A DNA stretch of 19,422 nt. Source: Bog-159 sp049520215 (GTDB taxonomy: Bacteria; Acidobacteriota; Terriglobia; Bryobacterales; Bryobacteraceae). The position numbers and the translations under genes were made by a program. Below are positions 1 through 7,702 of this stretch, piece by piece (the stretch's first letter is position 1; every line of letters begins with the position of its first letter). The stretch is taken from NCBI GenBank assembly GCA_049520215.1, contig JBEKPZ010000284.1, positions 1-19,422 of the forward strand. The letters are read 5' to 3'. Under the pieces are notes generated by a model. That model saw only the letters and a program-made list of their open reading frames with translations, did no database searches and was not told where the DNA came from.

Positions 1-523
1 TCACGTCGTCGAAATCGTATCCGGCCAGACGTGTCACCAGGTAGATGGGGAAGCGCGCGTGGGTGAACGGCTGGTCTTTCCGGCGGTAAAACGGATTGGG
101 CACCACGCCCGCGCGCGCGAAGCGCCTCCCGTTCATTTTGGAGTAGAGCAGGGTCAGTTCGGAATCCACCGCGCAGTATTCGCCCGCCAGTCCCTGGCCG
201 CCGCCGCTCACCTTCAGCGGAACTCCCATAGTGGTCGCGATGTAGAGCACCCGCTCGCGCAGATCGGCCTGGGCCAGACAGCGGGCGATGGGGCGCTCGA
301 CCTGCTCCACGTAAGCGTCCCAGGAGACCTCTTCGTTGTCCTCCAAAATGTCCAGCTTGCAGACGTTCTTCAAAGGGATGCCGCGCTTCGAAATGTAGTA
401 GTCCGCGATGCGCCGCGAAACCGCGTCGGCACGGTTCACCACCAGCAGAACGTTTTCCCCGCCCTGCGCCAGAAGCGCGGAACAGCCGGCCAGCCAGCCG
501 AGCGCCAGAGTGCATAGCCGCAT
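1..523 (-). CDS. TIGR03790-like exported protein, 3' end outside the window
   Basis: The minus strand is open from an ATG at 523 to the window edge, giving the first 174 residues. The N-terminus is a signal sequence; LAGC at residues 11-14 could be a lipobox, or cleavage could fall after LLAQG near residue 20. The mature part starts with ENVLLVVNRAD and continues with SRRIADYYISKRGIP, a cysteine (KNVCKLDIL), RVLYIATTMGVPLK and, near the edge, YLVTRLAGYDFDDV. This pattern of a possessed 'nodding' strand, a residue run RxIADYY and a VTRL segment is what I know from the TIGR03790 family, common in Acidobacteria and Verrucomicrobia and of unknown function. The start lies only 20 bases from the divergent GH3 start. 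The family call is from motif memory, not a search. Confidence 0.75.
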   Translation of the reverse strand, partial: MRLCTLALGWLAGCSALLAQGGENVLLVVNRADAVSRRIADYYISKRGIPLKNVCKLDILEDNEEVSWDAYVEQVERPIARCLAQADLRERVLYIATTMGVPLKVSGGGQGLAGEYCAVDSELTLLYSKMNGRRFARAGVVPNPFYRRKDQPFTHARFPIYLVTRLAGYDFDDV

Positions 524-543
524 GATGATATTATGCGCGTGAT

Positions 544-2616
544 TTGCTACTCGCCGGCACGGCGCCGCTCAACGCCCAGAACCAGTACCCGTTTCAGAAT
601 CCCGGCCTGCCGTTGGAGCAGAGGGTCGATAACATCCTGTCGCTGATGACGCTGGATGAGAAGCTCGCCTGCCTGGCTACCAGCACCGCGGTGCCGCGCC
701 TGCACATCCCGGACGCGGGCGGCTCGGAAGGGCTGCACGGCCTGGTACGCAAGGGCGATTTTGGCCAGAAAGCGGTGACCACCACGCAGTTTCCCGAGGT
801 CATCGGGATGGCTTCAACCTGGGACCCGGCGCTCATCCGGCGCGTGGGCGCGGTGCAAGGATATGAAGCCCGCTACATATACCAGAGCGAGAAGTACAAG
901 AGCAACGTGTTGGTGGTGTGGGGGCCCAATGCGGACCTGGCGCGCGACCCGCGCTGGGGAAGAAACAACGAGAGCTACGGCGAAGACGCATTCTTCACCG
1001 GGACGATGGCCGTCGCTTTTATCAAGGGCATGCAGGGCGATGACCCCAAGTATTGGCAGGCCGCCTCCCTGATGAAACACTTCCTGGCCAACAGCAACGA
1101 AACTACGCGCGGCAGTTCTTCTTCGAATTTCGACGAACAGTTGCTGCTCGACTATTACTCGGTGCCCTTCCGCATGGGATTCGTGGAGGGCCGCGCTAAG
1201 TCGTTCATGGCGTCTTACAACGCCTGGAACCATGTCCCGATGACGGTCAACCCTATCTTGCGGAGCCTGGCCGTTAAGGAGTGGGGCGCCGACGGTATCA
1301 TCTCTTCCGATGCGCTGGCCGTCGAACTGATGGTCAACCCGCGTCACTACTACAAGACTCAAGAGCAGGCCTTGGCCGAAGCCATCAAGGCCGGCATCGG
1401 CCAGGTGCTCGCTTTCCTTTTCAATATCCCAAAGTTGGCTAAGCAGGGAGTCGATGACCACTTGCTTTCCGAAGGGGATGTCGATGCGGTTCTCAAGGGC
1501 AAATTCAGAACCGTAATCCGGCTGGGGTTGCTCGATCCGCCGTCCATGGTCCCGTATTCCAGCATCGGCGCGGCGGGCGAACCGGAGCCATGGACGGCCG
1601 AGAAACACAAGCGTGTGGCGCTGGATGTGGCGCGCGAATCGGTGGTGCTGCTCAAGAACGCGAATGGCTTTCTGCCGTTGGATAAGAACGCCATCAAATC
1701 CATCGCCGTGGTTGGGCCACGGGCCGGTGAAGTCCTGATCGACCTGTATGGCGGCCGGCCGCCGTATGCGATTACGCCTCTCCAGGGCATTCGCGGGAAA
1801 GTGGCGCCCGGCACGACAGTGAGCTACTCGGCGGGCAACGAAGATGGCGCGGCGGTGAAGGCTGCCAGTTCGTCGGACGTGGCGGTGGTCGTGGTTGGGA
1901 ATCACCCCACATGCGGCGCCACTAACATTATGGCGATTTTCAATATGGACGTCTCGAGCAAATCCTGCGCCGATCCTGGAGAAGGCAGAGAGGGGCGCGA
2001 CCGGGAATCCATCGGCCTTTCGCAGGAAGATCTGATCAAACAAGTGTACGCCGCGAATCCCAAGACGGTGGTGGTGCTGGTGTCGAGCTTTCCGTACGCG
2101 ATCGACTGGACCCAGCAGAACGTGCCGGCCATTCTGCACATCGCCCACGCCGCGCAGGAGCAAGGCACGGCCATCGCCGATGTATTGTTTGGCGACTACA
2201 ATCCAGCGGGCCGTCTCAATCAGACTTGGCCGAAGTCGCTCGATCAACTGCCGCCCATGATGGACTACGACATTCGCCACGGCCGCACGTACACCTACTT
2301 CAAAGGCGAACCGCTTTATCCCTTCGGTTATGGGTTGAGCTACACGAGTTTCCGATACTCGCGCCTGAAGTTCCATTCCGGCGCGGTCAGTGTGGATGTA
2401 ACGAATACGGGCAAACGGGCCGGCGATGAAGTGGTGCAACTCTATACGGAACGCGCGGGGTTGAAGCAACTGCGCGGATTCCAGCGTATCTCGCTGAATC
2501 CGCGCGAAACCCGGACCGTCGAAATGCCGCTCGCCGCCGAGCCCGGAACGCAAATCGTTGTGGGCGCCTCGTCAGCCGACGACAGGCAGCATACGACGGT
2601 CACGGTATCGCGATAA
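544..2616 (+). CDS. Glycoside hydrolase family 3 beta-glycosidase (beta-glucosidase or beta-xylosidase type)
   Basis: The enzyme should release terminal beta-linked sugars, probably glucose or xylose, with retention of configuration. Visible parts in order: an N-terminal barrel domain with TLDEK (37-40), GPNADLARDPRWGR (about 127-140), ESYGEDAFF (143-151), KHF (178-180) and the nucleophile region GIISSDALAV with Asp256; a second alpha/beta domain from about 350, starting near ARESVVLLKN and including VVVGN; the PFGYGLSYTSF strand typical of the family; and a C-terminal fibronectin-III-like domain with TNTGKRAGDEVVQLY. About 690 residues is a normal length. Substrate specificity cannot be read from sequence. 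The start is a problem: the frame is closed by TGA at 526-528, and the only start codon before the conserved part is TTG at 544. LLLAGTAPLNAQ looks like the end of a signal peptide lacking its basic beginning. Confidence 0.9.
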   Translation: MLLAGTAPLNAQNQYPFQNPGLPLEQRVDNILSLMTLDEKLACLATSTAVPRLHIPDAGGSEGLHGLVRKGDFGQKAVTTTQFPEVIGMASTWDPALIRRVGAVQGYEARYIYQSEKYKSNVLVVWGPNADLARDPRWGRNNESYGEDAFFTGTMAVAFIKGMQGDDPKYWQAASLMKHFLANSNETTRGSSSSNFDEQLLLDYYSVPFRMGFVEGRAKSFMASYNAWNHVPMTVNPILRSLAVKEWGADGIISSDALAVELMVNPRHYYKTQEQALAEAIKAGIGQVLAFLFNIPKLAKQGVDDHLLSEGDVDAVLKGKFRTVIRLGLLDPPSMVPYSSIGAAGEPEPWTAEKHKRVALDVARESVVLLKNANGFLPLDKNAIKSIAVVGPRAGEVLIDLYGGRPPYAITPLQGIRGKVAPGTTVSYSAGNEDGAAVKAASSSDVAVVVVGNHPTCGATNIMAIFNMDVSSKSCADPGEGREGRDRESIGLSQEDLIKQVYAANPKTVVVLVSSFPYAIDWTQQNVPAILHIAHAAQEQGTAIADVLFGDYNPAGRLNQTWPKSLDQLPPMMDYDIRHGRTYTYFKGEPLYPFGYGLSYTSFRYSRLKFHSGAVSVDVTNTGKRAGDEVVQLYTERAGLKQLRGFQRISLNPRETRTVEMPLAAEPGTQIVVGASSADDRQHTTVTVSR

Positions 2617-2627
2617 CAGCCAGGCGG

Positions 2628-3434
2628 CTATGGCGCCCAGGTGCACGAAAAGCTGGTGCCGTCAGAGGAGAGCGTGGTGCACGTCGATAGTTGCGGGCTG
2701 GTTGAGCTACCGACCTTGTTGATTTCTTCGATGTCGGCGGCCGGGAAAGCTCCGATCGCGCCGGTGGTTGTGCTATCCTTCGCATAATTCGTGCTGCTTA
2801 CACCGGTGCTGTCTTCGCCGAAAAGCACCGTGCCGAAATCGGCGAGGGGCAGCATACCGCCGCTGCCCGTGCAGCAGGGCGCCTCGGTAATCCATTCGGC
2901 CGACGACCGCTGCGCGTTCCTTACCGTCGAGCTCTTGGTGTAAGCCTTGCCAGTAGTCTCGTCCTTAATCGTGATAGTGAACTCCGAGCCGTTGTAAGCC
3001 ACTTTCGCCGCCATGTGGTCGCCAGGCTTGATCGTCAGGCCGCTGATTTCGAATGACGGATTCGGGTAGAATTCATACCAGGCATAATAGCTCGGATTTT
3101 TCCCCACACAATCGGAGTCCGTGCCAGTTTGCTCGACGCTGCTGGAAGAGTATCCATCGATGCCCACCCAAAACGAGGCATACAAATCCCCCGAAGTGCA
3201 GGTGGCTGTGGGCACAACCCAGGAACCCGCCGCCACGGTGAACGAGGTCCCGGTCACCGCGTAACCGCTCCAGTTCGTGCTGGTAGATGTGCCGTCTCCG
3301 TGGTCCACGCGGTCCTGAATCGGCCGGTGCTGCCGCGGTGCTATTCTTTCCATGTCGGTCGGCGCGCTCGAAACCTGCGCGAATGCAGGCAAAATGGCGA
3401 TCGCTCCCAGGACGCTAAGTCGTTTCGTTATCAT
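2628..3434 (-). CDS. Secreted glutamic endopeptidase, family G1 (eqolisin)
   Basis: This is a 268-residue precursor. It has a signal peptide (KR at 4-5, hydrophobic 7-18, likely cleavage after about AFAQ), a short pro-region of about 30 residues, and a mature beta-sandwich domain starting near TNWSGYAV (53-60). Diagnostic blocks match the fungal scytalidoglutamic peptidase as I remember it: FWVGIDG (88-94), EQTG with the putative catalytic Gln102, YYAWYEFYP (116-124), and AEWITE with the putative catalytic Glu184. Both dyad residues are present, so an active acid-range endopeptidase is expected outside the cell. Cysteines at 79, 109, 187, 188, 253 and 265 may form disulfides. GGAG-type Shine-Dalgarno sequence (CTCC on the plus strand, 3442-3445) supports the ATG at 3434. 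The stop converges on the GH3 gene with an 11-base gap and no obvious terminator. Confidence 0.9.
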   Translation of the reverse strand: MITKRLSVLGAIAILPAFAQVSSAPTDMERIAPRQHRPIQDRVDHGDGTSTSTNWSGYAVTGTSFTVAAGSWVVPTATCTSGDLYASFWVGIDGYSSSSVEQTGTDSDCVGKNPSYYAWYEFYPNPSFEISGLTIKPGDHMAAKVAYNGSEFTITIKDETTGKAYTKSSTVRNAQRSSAEWITEAPCCTGSGGMLPLADFGTVLFGEDSTGVSSTNYAKDSTTTGAIGAFPAADIEEINKVGSSTSPQLSTCTTLSSDGTSFSCTWAP

Positions 3435-3487
3435 TTGTAAGCTCCACTTTCAGAAAAATGTATCGGGGTCCCCCCCCAATTCCGACC

Positions 3488-3518
3488 AGTATACACCACC
3501 TCGGAGTCGTGGGTGCAA
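3488..3518 (-). promoter_or_regulatory. Possible sigma-70-like promoter for the eqolisin gene
   Basis: On the minus strand, TTGCAC (3518-3513) is followed after 19 bases by TATACT (3493-3488), about 54 bases before the peptidase start. The -10 box is good but the spacer is longer than the usual 17. This 115-base divergent intergenic stretch (3435-3549) is the only place a promoter for either gene could lie outside coding sequence. It also has a run of eight C at 3470-3477. Confidence 0.3.
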
Positions 3519-3549
3519 CAAACCGTAGTTTGAAGTACCATTAGCGATC

Positions 3550-5913
3550 ATGCCGGACACCGCCCCACCCGACCCTGTCCAGCCGCGCCCCGCGTTGCGT
3601 GAGCGCGTGAAAACGCGATGGCGCAAAGGGCTGGATTGGTGCGCCCGGCAGTGGAGGCAGATCCGCCCCGGTCCCGAAGCGCGCCGCGGCGCAGTATGGG
3701 GAACACTCGCCGCGGCTGCGCTATGCGTGGCCATCGCGGGGCTGTATGCCCGGACCGGATTCGGCTATGCGTTCGACTTCGCGTTGGCCATCCTATTTGC
3801 CGCAGTGCTCATTCCGCTGGTTGCACTGGCGGTCGCGCTGCTGCTGACCATCGCGCGGAAACTGCCTCGCATGGCGACCGGCACGATGGTGGGATCGTGC
3901 GCCGTCGTCATGATGATCTGGGGACCGCCGGAACTGGCGGTTCCGATGGCGATTGCGATCGGCCTCGCGGAAGGACTCCTAGGCGCCACCATAGCTACGT
4001 TCGTCGCGGGCCATTTCCGCACGGCGGCGCTGAGCAAGAAGATCGTTACGGTGTCGCTTTGCGTGCTTGCAGGGGCCATTAACATCGGATTGGTGTGGCT
4101 ATTCGTGCACCGGGGTTCGATGGACAAGCTGACCTCCTGGAGGCCGCCGGCCGCGTCCATGCCCGCCAGGCTGGATATGGCGAACCCCGCGGATAAAGGC
4201 CCGTACCGCGTGAACAAGCTGTTCTACGGCGTGGGCGACGACATCCGGCGGCCTGAATACGGACCCTCGGTGGCCATCAAAACGCGCACGGTGGATGCAT
4301 CGGACTTCTTTAAGGACTTTACCGGCTGGAAAAAATGGGCGCGCCGGAAGTATTGGGGATTCGATGTGGACAAGCTGCCGCTGAATGCACGGGTGTGGTA
4401 TCCGGAGGGCGCGGGCCCTTTTCCGCTGGCCTTGATCGTACACGGCAACCACGGTATGGCGGAGTTCTCCGATCCGGGCTACGCGTACCTGGGCGAACTG
4501 CTGGGGAGCCGCGGCTTTATCCTGGCATCCATCGACGAGAACTTCCTGAACAGCGGCCTCTTTCACGATCTGCCCAAGCAGCAGCAGGTGCGCGGCTGGA
4601 TGCTGCTGGAGCATCTGAAGCTTTGGCGGGAATGGAACCAGGCACCTCGCAATCCGTTTCACGGCAAAGTGGACATGGCACACATCGCTCTGATGGGGCA
4701 TTCGCGGGGCGGCGAGGCCGCAGCCACGGCGGCGTTGTTCAACCGGATGCAGTATTACCCGGACAACGCCGACATCCATTTCGATTATGGCTTCGACATC
4801 CAGGCGGTAGTGGCTATCGCGCCGGCCGACGGCCAGTACAAACCCGCCGGACAGCATCGCTGGATTGAGAATGTCAGCTACCTGACCCTGCAGGGCGCGC
4901 ACGATGCGGACGTCTCATCGTTCATGGGCAGCCGCCAGTGGGAGCACGTACGCTACACCCGGCCCGGCCCCTGGTTCAAAGCGGAGATCTACGCGTACCG
5001 CGCCAACCACGGGCAGTTCAACACGGTTTGGGGCCGCACGGATGCGGGTGAGCCGCTGAGCTGGTTCCTGAACTTGAAGCCGTTGATGCCCGGTGAGGAG
5101 CAGCGGCGCATCTCGAAGACTTACATTGCGGCGTTTCTGGAGGCCACGCTGAAAGGGCGCCGCGAGTACCTGCCGCTGTTCGAGGATTGGCGGGCGGGGC
5201 GCGCGTGGCTGCCGGATACCATCTACATCAACCGCTTCCAGGATGCCTCGTACGTGCCGCTGGCTTCTTTCCAGGAGGATGCTGATATCACCACGACCAC
5301 CGCGCCGGGCGGGCGTATTGCTGGCGAGAAGCTATCCATCTGGCGCGAGGGGCGAATTCCGTGGCGGGGCGGCGATAGGGACTATAATGGCGTGTTTCTG
5401 GGATGGAACCGGACCAAAGAAGCGCCCGCGGCGGCGTATGCGATTACGCTGCCAGGCGGCGCGGCGGCGAAGTGGCGGTTGGGGAAATCCTCCACCATCG
5501 AGTTGTCGATCGCGGCGCTCGACGAAGACGCGCCCGTGCCGGGCAAGAAGAAAGACGATAAGAACAAGAAGCCGGAAGATTCCAAGAAGAAGGATCGCGA
5601 ATCGCCGGACTTCACCATCGAGTTGGTAACCAGCGATGGCGTGACGGCCAGCGCGCCCGTGAGCCGCTTCGCGGCGATTCCGCCGCCGCTGAAAGAGAAG
5701 TTCACCAAGCTCGATCCGATGGAGAGCGCGGCGTACGAAAAAGATTGGGAGCCGGTGTTGCAGACAGTGCGTGCTCCGCTGGCCGCGTTTCAGGGCGCCG
5801 GTCAAAAGCCGTTTGACCCGGCCAGGCTGAGCGTGGTGCGGCTGAAGTTCGATCGCACGGCCATGAACGTGATTTGCATCAGCGGGATAGGCTTTGGACA
5901 GGAGGAGCAATGA
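3550..5913 (+). CDS. Membrane-anchored alpha/beta hydrolase
   Basis: This 787-residue protein has three parts. Residues 1-47 are basic and proline-rich, probably cytoplasmic. Hydrophobic segments follow at about 48-66, 76-101, 112-154 (one or two spans) and 164-186. A large hydrolase domain begins near 278. Hydrolase features are the oxyanion strand ALIVHGNHG (294-302), the nucleophile elbow GHSRGG with Ser385, a likely acid at Asp452 or Asp454 after the strand YLTLQGAHD, and a likely His487 in RANHGQF. The order Ser-Asp-His and the spacing fit dienelactone-hydrolase or PAF-acetylhydrolase-like enzymes. A C-terminal region (about 560-787) contains a lysine/aspartate-rich stretch (666-682) flanked by beta-rich sequence. 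Substrate is unknown; an ester or acyl polymer outside the membrane is a guess. No strong Shine-Dalgarno precedes the ATG. Its stop overlaps the next start. Confidence 0.8.
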   Translation: MPDTAPPDPVQPRPALRERVKTRWRKGLDWCARQWRQIRPGPEARRGAVWGTLAAAALCVAIAGLYARTGFGYAFDFALAILFAAVLIPLVALAVALLLTIARKLPRMATGTMVGSCAVVMMIWGPPELAVPMAIAIGLAEGLLGATIATFVAGHFRTAALSKKIVTVSLCVLAGAINIGLVWLFVHRGSMDKLTSWRPPAASMPARLDMANPADKGPYRVNKLFYGVGDDIRRPEYGPSVAIKTRTVDASDFFKDFTGWKKWARRKYWGFDVDKLPLNARVWYPEGAGPFPLALIVHGNHGMAEFSDPGYAYLGELLGSRGFILASIDENFLNSGLFHDLPKQQQVRGWMLLEHLKLWREWNQAPRNPFHGKVDMAHIALMGHSRGGEAAATAALFNRMQYYPDNADIHFDYGFDIQAVVAIAPADGQYKPAGQHRWIENVSYLTLQGAHDADVSSFMGSRQWEHVRYTRPGPWFKAEIYAYRANHGQFNTVWGRTDAGEPLSWFLNLKPLMPGEEQRRISKTYIAAFLEATLKGRREYLPLFEDWRAGRAWLPDTIYINRFQDASYVPLASFQEDADITTTTAPGGRIAGEKLSIWREGRIPWRGGDRDYNGVFLGWNRTKEAPAAAYAITLPGGAAAKWRLGKSSTIELSIAALDEDAPVPGKKKDDKNKKPEDSKKKDRESPDFTIELVTSDGVTASAPVSRFAAIPPPLKEKFTKLDPMESAAYEKDWEPVLQTVRAPLAAFQGAGQKPFDPARLSVVRLKFDRTAMNVICISGIGFGQEEQ

Positions 5914-6374
5914 GAACATTCGCGATCGCGTTGATGGTGGCGGCAGCCGCGCTGCCTGCCGGTTTGCCGGAGGGCGTCGGGCATTGGACCAGCGCCGAGT
6001 TGCGGGGCTACGAAAAGAGCCTGGGGCCCAAGATCAATGCGCAAAAGGTGGCAACGCTGCCCCTGGCGGGCTATGGAAACCACAGCTTCCTGGTGGCGCA
6101 TCGGGAGGGCAGCGGCGAAGCGGAGTTGCACGAAACGCAGAACGACGTGATGGTGATCGAGAGCGGCGAGGCCACGCTGGTGCTGGGCGGGACGGTGGTG
6201 GACCCGAAGACCACTGCGCCCCACGAGATCCGCGGGCCGTCCATCCGGGGCGGCGAAAAAGTGGCGCTGTCCGCGGGCGATGTGGTGCACATTCCCATCA
6301 AGACGGCGCACCAGATGCTGGTGGAGACCGGCAAGCAGATCACCTATTTCGTGGTAAAGATCGACGCGCGCTGA
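5910..6374 (+). CDS. Exported single-domain cupin protein
   Basis: The start is ATG 5910, preceded by a strong GGAGGAG (5901-5907) and overlapping the hydrolase stop as ATGA. An upstream in-frame start at 5874 would put extra residues before a clear signal peptide, so I reject it. The product is 154 residues: signal peptide 1 to about 18 (MRTFAIALMVAAAALPAG), then a cupin barrel. Cupin motif 1 is AELHETQNDVMVIESGEA with His74 and Glu75; motif 2 is GDVVHIPIKTAHQM with His134. Fewer metal-ligand positions are obvious than in a classical cupin, so metal binding is uncertain. No reaction can be assigned. Translational coupling suggests it works with, or on products of, the membrane-anchored hydrolase. 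Confidence 0.8.
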   Translation: MRTFAIALMVAAAALPAGLPEGVGHWTSAELRGYEKSLGPKINAQKVATLPLAGYGNHSFLVAHREGSGEAELHETQNDVMVIESGEATLVLGGTVVDPKTTAPHEIRGPSIRGGEKVALSAGDVVHIPIKTAHQMLVETGKQITYFVVKIDAR

Positions 6375-6389
6375 CTCAAGCCTTGTGGG

Positions 6390-6406
6390 GCAGGTTGCCA
6401 ACCTGC
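6390..6406. repeat. Hairpin 1 of a back-to-back palindrome pair
   Basis: GCAGGTT-GCC-AACCTGC forms a perfect 7-bp stem with a 3-base loop. It directly abuts a second hairpin and sits between the cupin stop and the convergent oxidoreductase stop. It resembles dispersed palindromes of the REP type; copy number in the genome cannot be seen here. Confidence 0.6.
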
Positions 6407-6430
6407 AGGCCGATTGTTAATCGGCCTTTT
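6407..6430 (+). terminator. Rho-independent terminator after the hydrolase-cupin pair
   Basis: AGGCCGATT-GTT-AATCGGCCT is a perfect 9-bp stem with a 3-base loop, followed by a T tract (6427-6430). It lies 32 bases after the cupin stop. On the minus strand no T tract follows, so it mainly serves the plus strand, though it could also block read-through of the convergent gene. Confidence 0.65.
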
Positions 6431-7702
6431 CTAAACGAACTTATACTCGCCCGGCACCGGCAGCGGCGGCACATCCAGCTTCATATCGTAGTCAAACGCC
6501 TTCGGCTGTAAGTCCAGAGGAGAAGCCATCATCTGCTCCCACGTAATCTCCTGGCCGGAGTATGCCGATTCGCGCGCCATGATACAGGTCATGGTGCTCT
6601 CCGCCACCGCCATGCCGTCGTTAATATACGGACCCTGGCCGCGAATACTCTTCACCAACGCGATGTGTTCCTGCACGTATGGGTCCTCGCCCTTCGGGCC
6701 CATGTCTTTGCAATTGGTGCGGCCCCGCGTGCCGACGATCAACTCGGATACGTCCTGGTAGGTGGGCCTCCGGAACTGGCGGCAGTGGCTCGACATGTGT
6801 ACGCCGTTGGCATAGGTGAAGTCGGCGTCGATATGATCGAAGATGTTGCCGTAAATCTCCGTGCGGGGCCGCCACGCTGCGCCGCCCGAGGCAAACACCT
6901 TCACTGGGTGCGCGTCCATGAACCAGTTGATCGCGTCGATGTTGTGCAGGTGCTGCTCCACCACCTGGTCGCCGCACAGCCACACGAAGGAATACCAGGC
7001 GCGCTGCTGAAATACCAGGTCGGACCATTTCGGGTCGCGCTCCTTCTGCTGGATCACCGGCGTGCCCACCCAATACCCATAAGTCGCCACAATATCCCCG
7101 ATCGCGCCGTCGCGCACCTTCTTCCGGGTCTCCACGTAGCCGTCATGGTGGCGGCGCTGCGCGCCCGACATCACCGTCAGCTTGAGTTCTTCGGCTTTCT
7201 TCGAAGCCGCCATCACTTTGCGCACGCCCACCGGATCGGTGCCGAACGGCTTCTCCGCGAAGATGTGTTTCTTCGCCTCCACCGCCGCCACGAAGTGTTC
7301 CGGCCGGTAGCCCGGAGGCGTCGCCAGCAACACCACGTCGATGTCCGAAGCCAGCACCTTCTTATATGCGTCGAAGCCGATGAAGTGATGGTCCGGATCG
7401 ATCTTGACTTTATCGGCCACGCCCGTATACTTGGAATCGCGGATCTCGCCGAGCGACTTTTCCAGGCGGTCTTCGAAGATGTCGCCCATCGCCACCAGTT
7501 CCACGTTCTCATTGCCGTGCAAAAACTGCTGCGCCGCCTCGGTGCCGCGTCCGCCGCAGCCGATCAGCCCAGCCTTCAGCTTCTCGTTGCCCGCGCCGCG
7601 CACCAACTCCGGCCGGATAATCGTGAACGCCGTGGCGGCAGCGCCTGCCGCCGTGGATTTCGTCAGAAACGACCTTCTGGAGATTTCATTCGAACCGTCC
7701 AT
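6431..7702 (-). CDS. Tat-exported Gfo/Idh/MocA family oxidoreductase
   Basis: The 423-residue product has a twin-arginine signal (SRRSFL, Arg9-Arg10, then an Ala-rich hydrophobic stretch to about 29). A Rossmann NAD(P)-binding domain follows, with GLIGCGGRG (45-53), VVLLATPP (123-130) and the family hallmark EKPFG (150-154, Lys151). The C-terminal part is the family's alpha/beta substrate domain (RAWYSF, WLCGDQVVEQHLHNID, SHCRQF). Such proteins oxidise or epimerise sugars or cyclitols, usually binding cofactor before Tat export. Start ATG 7702 is supported by a GAGAGG Shine-Dalgarno (7716-7711 on the minus strand). It overlaps the end of the upstream URO-D gene by 40 bases, so the two are very likely one transcript. 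Substrate unknown. Confidence 0.92.
   Translation of the reverse strand: MDGSNEISRRSFLTKSTAAGAAATAFTIIRPELVRGAGNEKLKAGLIGCGGRGTEAAQQFLHGNENVELVAMGDIFEDRLEKSLGEIRDSKYTGVADKVKIDPDHHFIGFDAYKKVLASDIDVVLLATPPGYRPEHFVAAVEAKKHIFAEKPFGTDPVGVRKVMAASKKAEELKLTVMSGAQRRHHDGYVETRKKVRDGAIGDIVATYGYWVGTPVIQQKERDPKWSDLVFQQRAWYSFVWLCGDQVVEQHLHNIDAINWFMDAHPVKVFASGGAAWRPRTEIYGNIFDHIDADFTYANGVHMSSHCRQFRRPTYQDVSELIVGTRGRTNCKDMGPKGEDPYVQEHIALVKSIRGQGPYINDGMAVAESTMTCIMARESAYSGQEITWEQMMASPLDLQPKAFDYDMKLDVPPLPVPGEYKFV

Noticed and set aside
814..2553. A 579-residue open frame antisense to the GH3 gene
   Set aside because: It is rich in Arg, His and Ala without any family motif, and its bases are explained by the well-supported GH3 protein; GC-rich codon bias keeps the opposite frame open.
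3470..3477. Run of eight C as a phase-variable tract
   Set aside because: It lies between divergent genes about 35 bases upstream of the eqolisin start, not in a coding region or a promoter spacer I can place; could be relevant but nothing supports switching.
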